Source: Cryptomeria japonica (lineage: Eukaryota > Streptophyta > Pinopsida > Cupressales > Cupressaceae). Taken from it: a stretch of 64,000 bases of DNA. Location: contig NC_081412.1 of assembly GCF_030272615.1 (NCBI RefSeq), positions 684,270,583-684,334,582 on the forward strand, given 5' to 3'. The position numbers and the translations under genes were made by a program. Under the pieces are notes generated by a model. It saw only the letters and a list, made by a program, of their open reading frames with translations, did not search any database and had not been told where the DNA came from. This document shows positions 33,070 through 45,621 of the stretch, piece by piece. Within the stretch, counting starts at the first letter, position 1. Each line of letters starts with the position of its first letter.

Positions 33070-34465
33070 ATGGCATGTATAGCCTCTCTTGTGTCTTTAG
33101 AGGACTCCTTGGTAGATCTTAAATTCATTATTCACAACCTCACTACCCCGGCTATTGCTGATAATCCTAGTGATGTGGCATACTATTATATAATAGATTC
33201 TAATGAATGGTACTCGCATATCACGAGATATTTGAATGATGGTACATTTCCTAACTCTACAAATAAGAATACTAGGGATAGGATTCATAAGTTTGCCACT
33301 AGATACATCATTCTTCCTAATGTTCTTTATAGGAGGGGTTATAATGGTCTTCTCCTTTGACATCTTAACAAAGCTGAAATCCCTGTTTCCCTTTTAAGAA
33401 GCAGATGTAGGTGCTTGTGGGGGGGATTTTGGAGGTAGATCCTTAGTTTAGAGATTTCTCCCAATGGGATACTATTGGCAAGCCATGGAAAAGGATTCCT
33501 TTGTTTTTGTTAATAAATTTCATCAATGTCAACAAAATAGAAGTTTGATCCATGCTCCCACCCAAGAACTTCGATCTCAAGTGGCGTCTTGGCCCTTTTC
33601 CACATGATGTTTGGATCTCATTGGTAAAATATCTCCTCCTTCATCTCAAGGACATACTTTCATTATTACTACAACTAATTATTTTACTAAGTGGGTAGAA
33701 GCAGTTCCTCTTTGATCCACTACCGTTGAAGTGATTTGTCAATTCATCTTAGAAAACCTAATTTACCGATTTTGAATACCTTCCATTTTGGTTTCAAATA
33801 ATGGAATGTCATTTAAAAAAAAGATGTGAATAATTTTCTTGAGAAATATTATATGCAACATAAATTTTCTACACCATATTATCCTTAGTGGAATGGTCAA
33901 GATGAGTCTTCAAATGGGATAATTGAGAAAATTCTTTGTAAGATTGTGAGTAAGCATGGTAGCGATTGGCATACTCAATTAATTTATGCTCTTTGGGCTT
34001 ACCAAATGAGTGTACGCATTTCTACAAGATGTACTCCTTATAATCTTATTTATGGTGTTGATGTCATTATGCCTTTAGAGTTGGAAATTTCATCTTTAAG
34101 AGTTTCTCTTAAGGGTATAATGGATGATGATTCCTATAGAGAACAAAGGCTTCAAAAAATTGAGATTCTCGATGAACGTCACATAAATTCTCTTGAGCAT
34201 TTTCAAGCCTATCATAAAACCCTACAACGAAGCTACAATGATAGTCATTCAATATTCCTTCTCAGTAGGTGATTTGGTACTTTATGAGAATCAAGGCAAT
34301 GTGAATGCCTTACCTAAGGAGAAAGGAAAATTAAGCCCTAATTGGCTTGGACCCTACATCATTGTTGAAGTCTATGGATTGGGTACTTACAAGATAGCAT
34401 ATGTGGAAGGTAGGCCTATCAAAGAACCGATAAATGCTATGCACCTTCGTAGATACTATGCCTAG
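33070..34465 (+). pseudogene. Outer gypsy integrase, heavily degraded
   Basis: The pre-integrase linker (33070-33360) is intact in frame. The HHCC finger after it is lost to frameshifts (33360-33440). The core has CLDLIGKI (first Asp), but the second catalytic Asp is Asn (VSNNGMSF, near 33795). The GWHTQLIYALWAYQMS-like core end is at 33960-34010, a frameshift lies near 34240, and the C-terminal NWLGPYIIVEV module ends at the TAG near 34463. Integrase activity is excluded. Confidence 0.87.
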
Positions 34466-35100
34466 TTTCTCTCTCTATCTTTTTCCTTCTAGTTTATTCA
34501 CTCTCTCTCTCCTTGTGTCTTTTCTTTCTTCAAAATTGGATATATGTTAGCATATATTCATTAAAGTATTTGGTATTAAATTATATTGTATTTCTTAGTC
34601 TACAGTACTTCATTCTTAACAAGCATGTTTCTTAACTTTAGTGTTTGTCTTGGATTCATTTATGTAAATTGTAATAGATTTACATTTTATATATGCTAGC
34701 ATGTTATACAATTTCTTATGTATTAAGTAGGATTATATCATGTTGTGTTTAAATAGATTTAATTGAATCACATTAATCATGTAATTCTTAAGCTTAACAC
34801 ATTTTTCTTCCTACATTACCAAGGTAGCATTTAATTAAATACTTAGTTATTTAATTAAATCACACATGTATCAATTTAATCATGAAGCATTGATAAATCA
34901 ATAACATGGAAATTAAATTAGACATCCATGTTTATCACCAAATATGTTACTTTTAATCAAAGCAATGCATACATTATTTCATGAATTAAAATAACATGTT
35001 TGGGACAAAAAATAAGCATAAATAGATACATATTGATAAAATGTCATAACATGTATATCACTGTAAATAAAATATATCATATCATGATCATCTCCTATCC
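34466..35100. other. AT-rich region after the outer integrase
   Basis: It starts with a CT-rich microsatellite-like stretch (34467-34520), then long TTAATTAAAT-rich sequence. No ORF and no recognisable LTR or polypurine tract. Confidence 0.55.
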
Positions 35101-36480
35101 CTAGGACTAGCAGTTGGAGGATGGTGACTAGATGTCCCCTCTTGATCTATTTGTAGGGGTGGTTCCATGGGTGTGTACCATGATGTGGAACATGAGTGAC
35201 TCCGCAAGGAGCTCCTACAATCCCTCTCCATCATGATCCCTCAGTATGTGGCTACCTATGCCTGAGGTGCTGCTAAATCGTGCTCTATTTATTGTAGTCT
35301 CTCTAGCAAGAATCTCTCCCTCTCTCTCCAAACCTCCATCTCAAGCTAAATAGGGGTGAATAATTCCTCATGTTGCCCCGTATTCCCCTGTGGTCTATGC
35401 ACTATCTGTGAGAAGCTAGGGATGCATACGATCATGATGAGATCTGACACTACATTCTGGATCAAAAAGCGACACTCTTGGAAACCAACTGTAGAGATAG
35501 AGATAGATTTTCATCAGTAACATTCTATATAATGAAATTTAAAGATTAAGATGCAAAAACCAAACAATCACAAAGAATTTTACTTGGATCTCCCTCTCAC
35601 CAATAGGGGTCATGGAGAGGGACCTCCTATGACTAGGACCCACTAGGATCTCCACACTCATAGTGTCTCTGCATGGTGGGTATAGGATAGTGGGGACTAG
35701 AATCAAGACCTCTTATAGGGTCCTTCTCCAGTCGCGATGGAATGTTCGGTGGATCTAGGGCTATGGTGTCATCCCCAGAGTGATGAGGAACTTACTTTGA
35801 CTCATCCTCCTTGCTCTTCTCCTCAACATCCTCCTCATCCTCTTCAACCTCTTAGTCCTCCCCTTCCTCCTCATCCTCTCCCTCCTCATCATCCTCCTCC
35901 TCTCCATTCTCCTCATCATCACCATCCTGATCTTCCTCTCGTACACTACTAGCATCTTTCTACCCTACATCATCATCCTGATCATCTATACCCTCCTCAC
36001 TAGGATCCTTAGATGTGTCAGGCTCCTCCTTGTCACCTATGTGTCTCCATGGCCTAGGGTTCCCTCTAGGATAATATGCTAGAGAGATGGCTCTAGGGTA
36101 TATCCTAGCTCACCATGTGATGTATCACCCATTTGTACCCACATCATCTCTATAATTGGTCACGATGTATCGATCCAACCCATCTAAATCTGTGATATCA
36201 ATCTCATTTCTAGTAGGCCTCAGAATGGCTCCTGACCTAGGAGTCACGTGTGAGTGTCGAACCTAGATAGGCACATCTGTAGGAACACACTACTCAAAAC
36301 CAAACTACAATCATACTTGATTGAATTAGAATAGGACAACAATGTGGTTGTACCATCCCTCTAGTAGACGGTTCCACTGCATGGAAAAAAATTCTCTATG
36401 TATCCCCACCCACATGCACATCTTGTGGTATGATCTCCATCTGATAACCTCTGTTGTCAGTCTATCAAAACTCACTCTCT
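35100..36480 (-). pseudogene. Antisense PMD-like remnant downstream of the outer integrase
   Basis: One minus-strand frame with many stops. In order it holds a segment with YNHIVVLF and LQFGFE-CVPTDVP near 36330-36260 (resembling the PMD QFG-x2-Q-x-IP end motif), a run of Asp/Glu (about 36000-35810) and a coiled-coil-like tail (WRERERFLLERLQ, near 35330). The order PMD end, acidic tract, coiled-coil tail, and the placement antisense with its 3' end toward integrase, copy the layout at 14365-16311. Several stops fit CAG-to-TAG. Weak similarity means another captured plant gene remains possible. Confidence 0.45.
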
Positions 36481-36796
36481 AATGTAGTAGATCCCCAAAT
36501 TGCCACTCACAGGTAAGAGGATATGAAAAAACTCTATGTTGCTCCGAAACCAAGTCAATGGGTACCCCAGTGGGTCTAGTGCATGTAATGTGCTTGAATA
36601 TCCCACTAGTACATTTGGGGATAATTTCTAACAATCGATCGTCAGAATTGTGACTACTTTTCGTCGAACTGCCGACAAAAAGATCCATCAAAAACTTGTC
36701 ATCGAACCTTTTGATGATACCTTTAAATGTTAGAATTCTTTTGACACCATAGACTCTTCCGATGGCAGGCATGATCTCTCTTTCGGTCAAAAAATT

Positions 36797-37053
36797 CATC
36801 GGACATAGAGCATCCTGATCGGATGTTTGTTTATATTGCATCAGAATTTCAGTGAAAGTCTGAAACTTTGCACCAACGAGAATGTTGTTGGTCCAACAGT
36901 TTTGTCATTGGTCCAGTAATATGCATCGACAACCATTTTACAAGGAAGTTTCATCAGACATACAACATCCTCGTCGGATGTTTGTGTAGTTTACATTGGA
37001 ATTTCGATGAAATCCTGAAACTTTGCACCAACGATAATGTTTTTGGTTCGATG
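36797..37053. repeat. Tandem duplication, two units of about 157 bp
   Basis: The block beginning CATCGGACATAGAGCATCC (36797) recurs as CATCAGACATACAACATCC (36954). It is followed in both by a shared CTGAAACTTTGCACCAACGA. Many TCGG/CCGA words occur around it (36630-37080), as in subterminal regions of some plant DNA transposons. No terminal inverted repeat was found. Confidence 0.75.
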
Positions 37054-38486
37054 ATTCCATCATCGGTGGAAAGTTTAGTCTCCGTCGTAATTCCAATAGA
37101 TTTTTTTTTTTAATTATTATTATCTAGACTTAAAGCGCACCTCATTTATATGTGCAATGAATGATATTCTATCCCCATCAACTACCAATAGGGGGCATAG
37201 GTTTCAAGCTAATATGATTAGGCGTACCATGATTGAGATGGTCTAGCTGCTAAGATGACTATATGAACCACTGAGTACTGGTAAACCTATTAAAAATGTT
37301 GCTAATAGGGAATTAACTAACCCAAATACAAGAGCCTTTAACGACAATCAGGGAGATGAAATGACTTTATCTACCTTATCTAAGTTAGTTGTTCTTGGGA
37401 GCTACCAAAACTTATCTACTATATATATAAATAAAATGAATTTATCTACTATATATACACATATTTCTTATAAGTATATCCCAAATTGATAATCTCATAT
37501 AAAGTGTCATCCTATGTCAATACATAACATATACCTATTGAATGACATGCATATATCTCATACTAATTAGTCACTCAGTATTATATATTCAACATATATT
37601 CAAAGATGATAATCATGCATTCCGGACTACATGAATATCCTCTTTAATAAAATAAATCGTATGTACAAGGTTATTGGGTTGATCGAGTCCAATAGCAAAG
37701 TACAATAGGTAAAGATAGTACTAAAAATAATGTTATGAGCATCTTACAAGAAAATAGAAATGCATTATGACCACCCACAAAACACTTGATATAAAATAGT
37801 TCCAACCTTTCTTTTGTTTAAGTAACTATGGTATTTGAATTTAAATTTTGGTATAAAAAAGTAAAATTTTAAAGGCCATCTCTCCCCCTGTATAGTTCAA
37901 CATGCCCACATGTTTACTCCTAAAATTTTTCAACTCATTTAGATATCTAATTTTCTAGTTATGAAATTGATCTTGGGACCTATGGGTTATGTGCCCATAA
38001 TATACTTAAGTGAAGTTAGCATAAACCATATCAATTATGTTCAATTACATCAATCTCCACTTGGACTATTTAATATACATATCATCAATGATTACAATGA
38101 TTATTTCAATATACATTTGAATTACAACTTGCAAGAATAGATGAAAGAGAAAGAACATGTGTTGAGGAAGGTGGAAGTGCTCTTTGAGGTGATCATGAAT
38201 TGAGTCCATTAGTCCCCAACAATGGTTTGCAATGCCACCCGACCACGTGGAACCCTAAGGTCCACCCCATCATGCTTGTGGAGATAGTTCCAAATAGTCA
38301 ATCAAAGTATACAAGGGGGATGATAGGATCACACATGCCATACACGATGCATACATGACACAAGTAATGGAACAATACAGTGCAACATCAATAGAGAAGG
38401 ATGATACCAAGTCATGAATCCACGTAGGGTCACTACTTTAAAACTACACAAGGTATTAGATTCTAGAGTGCAGTGGAGGAAGTGTC
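37054..38486. other. Unassigned AT-rich region
   Basis: No ORF, LTR or repeat that I can support. It probably contains old, unrecognisable repeat DNA. Confidence 0.5.
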
Positions 38487-39060
38487 ATCTTATGTGCTCA
38501 TGGGGATGCACCATATGGAACCAAGAATTCTCTCATATGGATGAGAATGTCAATCATGCAATCCTTATGCTACATGAGCAGACATGTCTCTTCTGACAAG
38601 TCCCAATGCTCGATGTATGGGCATGCCTTTCATCATATGTGCTCATGGGGATGCACCATATGGAACCAATCATTCTCTCATACAGATGAGAATAATGATC
38701 ACACAATCCCTGTGCTACATGAGTGGGGCCTATCTCTTTGCACAAGTACCAACGCTCCATGTGTGGGCTTGCCTTTCATTGTATGTGCTTACGGGAATGC
38801 ACCATATGGAACCAAGCACTCTCTCATTCAGACAAGTACAACGATCACACAATCCCTATGCTACATGAGCGGGTATGTCTCTTTCCAGAAGTCCCAATGC
38901 TCAATGTGCAGGCATGCCTTTCATCATATGTTCTCTTGGGGATGGACCATATGGAACCAAGCATTCTCTCATGTGAATGAGAACAACAATCACATAATCC
39001 TTGTGTGAGTGGGCATGCCCCTTTGCACATGTCCTAATGCTCCATGTGCGAGCATGCCTT
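38487..39060. repeat. 145-bp tandem repeat, about four units
   Basis: The anchor TATGTGCTCATGGGGATG and its variants begin at 38491, 38636, 38782 and 38927 (steps 145, 146, 145). A shorter fifth remnant ends near 39060. Each unit contains ACCATATGGAACCAA and CTACATGAG. The ORFs seen here in shifted frames are products of the repeat, since 145 is not a multiple of three. Confidence 0.9.
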
Positions 39061-39183
39061 CCCAAAACACCTTTGGTGTTGTGATAGCACTCAAGGCGTT
39101 CTCAAGGAACCAATTATCTTGTTATTTTTTTTCACCCAAGTCTATTGTTATGTTATCACTTGATTACAAAGCTCCCCAAACAT

Positions 39184-39188
39184 GAATG
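39184..39188. repeat. Target-site duplication GAATG, left copy
   Basis: Identical to 47148-47152 across the element. Confidence 0.92.
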
Positions 39189-40298
39189 TGTTACTAATTA
39201 TCAGATTGCCATTAGTTTTATGTAAAATTTATACTATATACTCTAGTCAGTTATCTATTACCAAAATATTTAGTCAATATGTACAGTCTAGTTGGTTATA
39301 GAAGAAAGCTGTCACAGAACGCAGTATACACTGAGCTATCTACTGAGTATCTTTACATGTTTACCGAGTAGCAAGAAGACACACCGAGTTGATTTACACC
39401 GAGTGAAATGTGTTACTAGATTCATTGAACCTGGACATGCATATGAAAACATGTTACAAGATCAAGGCACATCTAACCATTATCACATTAGAAATTGCAC
39501 TTAAAGATTGTGTATGATTTTGAGGTTATCTAACCAATGAAATATTTTATATGATTATTCATTCAATAAATCGTGTTTGTAGGATCGAAGCAATGAATTG
39601 GATCACCGTCATAAGAGATCTATTTATACAGCATGAGTTAAGAGTTAAAGGTGTGTGCATGAGTGTAATAAGACTGTTACAGAGACAAAGAGGTCACTAA
39701 GAAGGTTTTTAGAGAATAGTCGAAGAACAGAGTAAACAGAAGGGTTTACCGAGTTACTATATGGGTTACTAAGGTATGCTATAAGCAAGGTAATCTATTC
39801 TGAGCACATAGAATCTGCTATAACATTTCAAATGTAAAGTTGCAGATATTTGTAATGATTTTATTGTAATATTGTGAAGTTGAAAGAGAAACCTTTAACA
39901 GGGTAAAAGACTCTAATCAGGTCTATAAATTGTAAAGCCTCTAACCAGGTGTAGCATTTAGATGAAGTGTTGTAAAATCCTTTAGCAAGGTAGATCTAAT
40001 AGATCTTATTACTCCTAATAGGGTAAGCTATCAAAAATAGCTAAACATGTAGCTCTAATCGAGCACTCTTTATTATTGCCATAGTGAAGTTGTGGGTGCC
40101 ATCCCCACAGCAATTTTTCTCTCTAACCAAGAGTTTCTACGTAACCAAAATATATGTGTTATGGAGTGAATCTTTTATATTATGTTATTGCACTATTGAA
40201 TTTATGCATAACAATAAAGATATTGTTGAAGAAATGTTTTGAAGTACTGGTTCACCCCTCCCCTCTCAGTACATTAGCTTTCCATATTGGGCCTAACA
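39189..40298 (+). repeat. 5' LTR of family N copy 2
   Basis: 1110 bp, ends ...GGGCCTAACA. TATA-like TATTTATACA at 39621-39630. It has lost several CpG sites that the 3' LTR keeps (ACTGAG here, ACCGAG there). Confidence 0.94.
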
Positions 40299-40300
40299 AT

Positions 40301-40312
40301 TGGTATCAGAGC
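40301..40312 (+). other. Primer binding site, tRNA-iMet type (copy 2)
   Basis: TGGTATCAGAGC two bases after the 5' LTR, identical to copy 1 and to the right-edge copia (62033-62044). Confidence 0.95.
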
Positions 40313-40360
40313 TTAAATCTTGGAAAAGGGTTTAACTACCTAAAGAGAAAGATCTTATCA

Positions 40361-41713
40361 ATGGAAGGCTATTAACAATCTCAGAGGATTACGTATTTGC
40401 AAGAAGAGGTGGATCATAATAATCAAGTGATTGCAGACATGCAAAGGCAAATGCAAAAATCTTTGAAAGTGAGAAGAAGATTATCTGATGATTTGTAGGA
40501 CTCTCAAGAGCTAGTGGAACAAATTGAGACATCATCTGAGAATAGTATATCTAAAGAAACTGAAGAAAGGATTTGAGTATTGAAAGAAAAGAACAAAGCA
40601 CTGGCTGATCAACTAAAAGCAATGAAAAGAGAACATGAACATTTCAGCACACAGATGACTAAAAATCTAGATGCATTGGGAACAGCTAAGGATAAAGTAG
40701 GAGATCTAGAAAGAGAGAAACAACAACTTGAAGTTTTAGTATCTGATGAGAATGATGAAATCACAAGGTTGAATGGAATTCAACAAAACCTATCAGATCA
40801 ACTAGGTTATGCACATCATGAAGCAATTCTAAAGAATGTTGAGAATCAAGCATTGAAACTTGAAGTATCAAAGTTAACCGATGAACTTGAAACAGAGAAG
40901 AAATCCAAAGAAACACTGAAGAAGAGTTATGAAGCATCAAAGATGTTGGATGAGCAACTAAACAGAAGATGACCCAACAAAGATGCAAGACTCGGTTACA
41001 AAGGAAAAGACTCTACCGAGAAGGGAATTCATACTACTGAGAGAGGAGAATCATCAAAGCAAGCTAGAAATAGGAATAACATCAAAAGAAAGAAGCCTAT
41101 TTGCAACTACTGTGGAAATCAAGGTCACACTGCCAACATATGACAAATCAGAAAAGGTAAGCAACTGAATGTCACTAAGTCCAATGGTTATTGTTACAAT
41201 TGCAATAAATATGGTCACACATCCAATTAATGTAGGACAAAGTCTGTTAACAATTATCAGAAGGCAAAATTCAAAGGGTTTTGTAAAAACTGCAATAGAT
41301 ATGGACATAGTACCGAGAAGTGCTAGTTTAAGCAAAAGAACTTTATGTGGTATGCACACCAAGCAAATCCTAGAAGTTACTGAACTCACACAGATCCTTA
41401 CCGACAATATTCTGCAGTACCATGGGATTACAATACAAGGATATGGTGTGAATGTTTGTGAAGATATGGACATATTAGTGCTAACTGCTTTATAAGGTTT
41501 GGAATGAACAACCGAAGATCATGGAGAAATCTTGGTATGGCATGTTTTCATTGTCACAAAGTGGGACACTTAGCTGGAGATTGCAGAGATCAACCTAGAA
41601 AAGACACTGAGGAAATAAAAGAAAAATTAAAGATGATTTGGAAAAAGAAGGAAATTGTGTCAAATGAAGAAAGAACCTTACCTACCAAGTTATGTGCTCC
41701 TATTCCAAATTAA
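40361..41713 (+). pseudogene. ORF A copy 2: coiled coil plus five zinc knuckles
   Basis: One frame from ATG 40361 (49 nt after the primer site) to the TAA at 41711-41713. Residues ~1-205 are a long heptad-rich coiled coil. A Lys/Ser-rich linker follows, then five C-x2-C-x4-H-x4-C knuckles starting at 41103, 41192, 41282, 41447 and 41543. Knuckle 1 has lost its last Cys to a TGA, knuckle 4 has a stop at its fourth position block, and knuckles 3 and 5 are intact. Stops at 40373, about 40497, 40574, 40970, 41141, 41228 and 41324 make it a pseudogene. It looks like a derived Gag (RNA packaging) with a coiled coil in place of a capsid domain. No such domain order is familiar to me. Confidence 0.82.
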
Positions 41714-42269
41714 TCGGTAAAGGTATGAAGGGACTGCATTCTCTAAAGGTTAAAATCTCAACAGTTCCTATTCTATTATGTACAAAATTGAAAATCTGCA
41801 TAGTTAAGATGTAATAGTAAGTTTGAAATTCTATCAAAGTCTTTGAAGCACTTTACAAGAAACCTGTCAAGTCGGTGAATGCAGGAAGTCTATCAAGTCG
41901 GTAAATGAAGGAAATTTGGTTACTTCGTTAAAATGGAAAAAGGAGAGTAAATTGGTTAAAGGTGAACCAAGTGCATTTAATATTTTTGACCTAAACCACA
42001 TGGAGCCCGATAAGGTATTTTGTGTACTTAAAAGCATTTTCACGGTCATTTACACTTACCAAGTTTTTGAGAAAGTAGAGCAAGCGATTCAAAGGTGATC
42101 AAACTTCCTACAAAGCAAATTCAAGGTATTTACATCAAATCTCAACACATTGTTAAGCTAATTTACCGAGTGTATCTAGTTGCCATTATCTGCTAAGTAT
42201 AAAGCATCTATCATTTGAAAACTTGAAACCTTAAGGACTTTTTGTTAGTTCTTTATCTAAAATCTTCAA
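41714..42269 (+). other. Spacer between ORF A and ORF B of copy 2
   Basis: 556 bp, alignable with the copy 1 spacer. No ORF and no clear promoter or splice site. How ORF B is expressed (own promoter, splicing or reinitiation) is open. Confidence 0.6.
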
Positions 42270-45200
42270 ATGGCATGCAAGCTCCAAGATCCCATAGTTG
42301 TTAAGAATGTAGAGAAGCCCTCATTGAAATACTCTTTGACTCCCAAAGTCACTTCTGAACCGGATGACAAAACCACCTTTTCACTCATCCCAGACAGAGT
42401 GTTGTTAGTCGAAGATGTGAGATTCTTCACCAAATGTCATGTTGAAGAACTCAGTCATGTTGAAATCGGAGATACCTATGAGGAGCTATGTACCAATGGC
42501 ATATTGAACAGCAAGTATGAGCACATCAAAGTCAAGGGATTAATTGAAGCCCTAACCTATCCTCATGTGTTCAAGCCCCAGTGGGTCAAGTTTTTTCTGA
42601 GTAGAGTTCACGATGATTTCATGTGGCTAGAAGAGAAACCATTCAAGATTACCAAGGAAATCATTCATCTGATTACCGGTTACCCTATCTATGATCATGC
42701 CTGAGCCCAGAAGATGATATCACAAAAGGAATTGATCAGTTTAACCGGAGTGGAATCTGATTGCAAAGGATTGAAACTGAATAATGTCACTGATGAAGAA
42801 TTAAAATTTTCCATTAGAGTAATGGGCTACTGTTTCTTCCAATCGGCAAGGGAAAACAATGTTCCCTATGCAGCAATAGACTTGGCATACAAAATTATGA
42901 AAAAGGGAATGAAAATTGACCTATGCAAGGTATTGCTGAAGAACCTATTTGAAAATCTGAACACCATCAGGAAGCCAAAGAAGAATAACTCGGCTAATAC
43001 TCTAAAGTTCGGATCACTACTGGTATGCATGTTTTTCTACTTTGAAAAATTCTTTCCATCAGTCAGTAAAGTTGTTTGGGAGCTACACCGACCAATCACC
43101 CATCAGATTAATGACTTCATTAAGAAGTTAGGAGATAATATCAATGATATCATGGATGATTACTTCAATAAATTTCAAGAGAAAATGCATAACAGATATA
43201 GGATACCACCCCAGCTAGTAGAGAAATACAAAAATGATATATGTTTTCAAGTTGACACTGATTACTGTTATGTGAATGTTGTGGAACCAAGGACTTAATC
43301 TTTGTCACCAATGGGTTATGAGATTGATTTTGACATCACAAAACATCAAATTGATGCATTTCTTAAATTGCCTAGACATGCTACCAAGCTAAGGTATGGT
43401 ACCTATGAGGAAGTAAAGGAAAAGGTAAAGATGAATATTGTAGTACCCAAAGCTACAAGAAAGGCAACAAAGATGATTAAGGCATTGTCTGAGAAATTTG
43501 GAGAAGACTCTTCCTCTACACCTGTCAAAGGCACCATTGCCATTACCAAAGAGGAATCTAAAGCCCAAGAGGCAGCTATAACACTAAGTACTAAATTGCC
43601 TAAGGGTAAAGTGTTAAAGAGAAAGAAACAGGACATATCAAAAGTCTCACCGACTCCACCTCCTGTAAAGTGACCTAACACTAGAGCATCTACAACCTCA
43701 CCGAGTAAGAAGACAAAGAGTGTTACTGTTCCCAAGGTAACAAAGACATACAAGAAATCTACTCGGAGACTGATTTTGGCAAAAGAGTCTAGTGATACTG
43801 AATCAAAAGATGCAAGCAAATTCCAAATTGTCAAGAGCAAGAAGGTAAATGTACATAGTGTTGAAAACTCTTGTGCTAATCTGAAAGAATATGGTGGATT
43901 TGAAGGATTTAGATTTGTTAAGTATGAAACTAGGAACAATGATGAAAAGAGACAAATTGAAGAAGCTGTCATCTGCACACTTCTAAAGTTCCAGTTAGCT
44001 CCATTGGAACTAGCTAAGTCACTTCCAAATGAACTATATCTGCATATTGATAATAGGTGGAAGTATGCAATGGACTCAGAGAAACAAATCAGAGAAAGAA
44101 GTCTAGTCCATCTCTTTCCTGATATGTCAATAACTGAAATAAAGGATCATCTGATAACCTACAATTCAAAGTTTCTTGTCAAACAGAGAACCTTAAAACT
44201 GATGAATGGGCTATATATTGACGTAGAAAATGAGACAAAAGCAAAGTGGTAGGAAATATTCAAAATCAAGGATGTTGGTGAACAAGCTACAGTTGAAATC
44301 GTTGATGTCACCAAGCAAGGTCCTGATGATACCGAACAAGACCCTGCTGACACCATTCAAATAGATGAAGATGTCATGGATATAGAAGCACCTGAGCAGG
44401 AAATGATAGAAGGCACTACATATGCAAAACTTGTATCTAGTGAATCCATCTTGGAACAAGTTCAGCCTTATCCACCGGTCAAGCAACCTGTCTCAATTGA
44501 AACTCCTCAGGATACAGATCAAGGCATTGAAGGTCATAAATCTGCAACAAGAGAAGGTACTACTCAAGAGAAGACATCTCAAGCACCTTCTAGCACTGAG
44601 AATGTTGCAACTGAGACACCAAGCACAGAGACACCAAAGGATTCTACAGAGACTAAATGAACCAATCAAAGTGTTGCCTCTACCGAGCAACCTACTGAGG
44701 GTAATCAAGCCTCACAAGCACTTGTCCTAATTCCATCAATGAAAGGTAAAGAAAAGAAAGTGAAGAAGCATAGTTTTAAACTTGATTTGTCAAAACTAAT
44801 AGTGTTGCCCAATGTTGATATATCAAAATTGAAAGGGCAAGTACTCATTGATTTCAGAGAACTGTGCAAAGTAAAGGCTGAACAAGAGAAGCAAATGGCC
44901 ATTCAAAAGAAAAATAAAGTACTTCAGAAGGTAAAAGAACTCCTAATAGATATGATTCCTGAAGCTACAGTATCAACAGATGTAGCCATCCACATTCAAC
45001 TAGATGAACTCCTAACAAAGATAGAAACATCTGGAGTATTTGAGCAAGCTGAAAGACAAAGATCTCACTACCAAAATGAAAGAAGAGGTACAAAAAGCTA
45101 TCGCTATTGGCAAAGTTAAACTTGTCAAATTTATTGGTAAGTTGACTCCTCAACTCAAGCACATTCATTATTTATTTCAGAAACTCTACACATTTTCTTT

Positions 45201-45621
45201 ATTCATTAAAGACATTAAGAATAAAACAGAGGCAATTGAGAAAGAGATCACCGATCTCTCAAGCAAGTTGACCACAGAGCCAAATTCAATTCAGAATTTT
45301 TATACAAATCTTCAACAACTCATGGCTCAACAATTGGACTTAAGAAATGAAGAACACAAGATCAGGATGGACATAATGACACTTCAGACATTATTCCTTC
45401 CACATCTTTCATCAGTCCAAGAACAGATCAACCGAGCCACATACCTATCTATTACTCAAGAAGGAAGCACTCTAGATGGCTTAATATCACTATTGGCTAA
45501 TATTCAAGCACAAAATTCTTTAATGGATAGTGTAAAGGATGTACTCTCTGTCACTCTCACTGATGCTGGGACTAAGTACAAATCTATTTTTGACCAGTTA
45601 CCGCCCCCAAATGGAAATTAA
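42270..45621 (+). pseudogene. ORF B copy 2: ~1100-residue family N protein of unknown function
   Basis: ATG 42270 (MACKLQDPIV). One frame runs to about 45060, then a one-base frameshift leads into the frame ending at 45621. Residues ~1-440 are a conserved globular part with KPFKITKEIIHLITGYPIYD and a hydrophobic FGSLLVCMFFYFEKFFP stretch. Residues ~440-510 are Lys/Pro-rich (a nuclear-signal-like KRKKQ). Residues ~510-660 form a second globular part, ~690-800 are P/T/E/Q-rich and disordered, and the rest is coiled coil. Stops at 42702, 43297, 43671, about 44250 and 44658 include CGA-to-TGA and CAA-to-TAA changes proven by copy 1. I recognise no family. It could be a nucleic-acid-binding or capsid-like partner of ORF A. 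Confidence 0.75.

Larger units (their letters stand above)
9381..34465 (+). mobile_element. Outer Ty3/gypsy element, interrupted by an 18-kb element
   Basis: A plus-strand gypsy element split at 11403/29601. On the left are an LTR-like leader, a PBS (10517-10533) and a gag-like ORF. On the right are protease, G-patch, RT, RNase H, archaeal-type RNase H and integrase. The ORF frame at 11403 continues exactly at 29601 once one target-site copy is discounted. It has many frameshifts and stops, so it is clearly older than its guest. The 5' LTR start and the 3' LTR were not found. An antisense PMD-like remnant at 35100-36480 may be its 3' region. Confidence 0.8.

Noticed and set aside
35737-35955. 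Pro/His-rich (plus) and Arg/Met-rich (minus) ORFs
   Set aside because: They are other frames of the acidic D/E-coding tract in the antisense PMD-like remnant.
36479-36841. Minus-strand ORF of 120 codons
   Set aside because: No domain, and no continuity with the PMD-like frame. It overlaps the TCGG-rich repeat region.
38414-39030. Cluster of Cys/His/Trp-rich ORFs that look like a small secreted family
   Set aside because: They come from a 145-bp tandem repeat read in shifting frames, with no start, signal or codon constraint.
40301-40312. Primer sites at 4367, 40301 and 62033 as tRNA fragments
   Set aside because: They are 12-base primer-binding sites directly at LTR ends, with no tRNA body.
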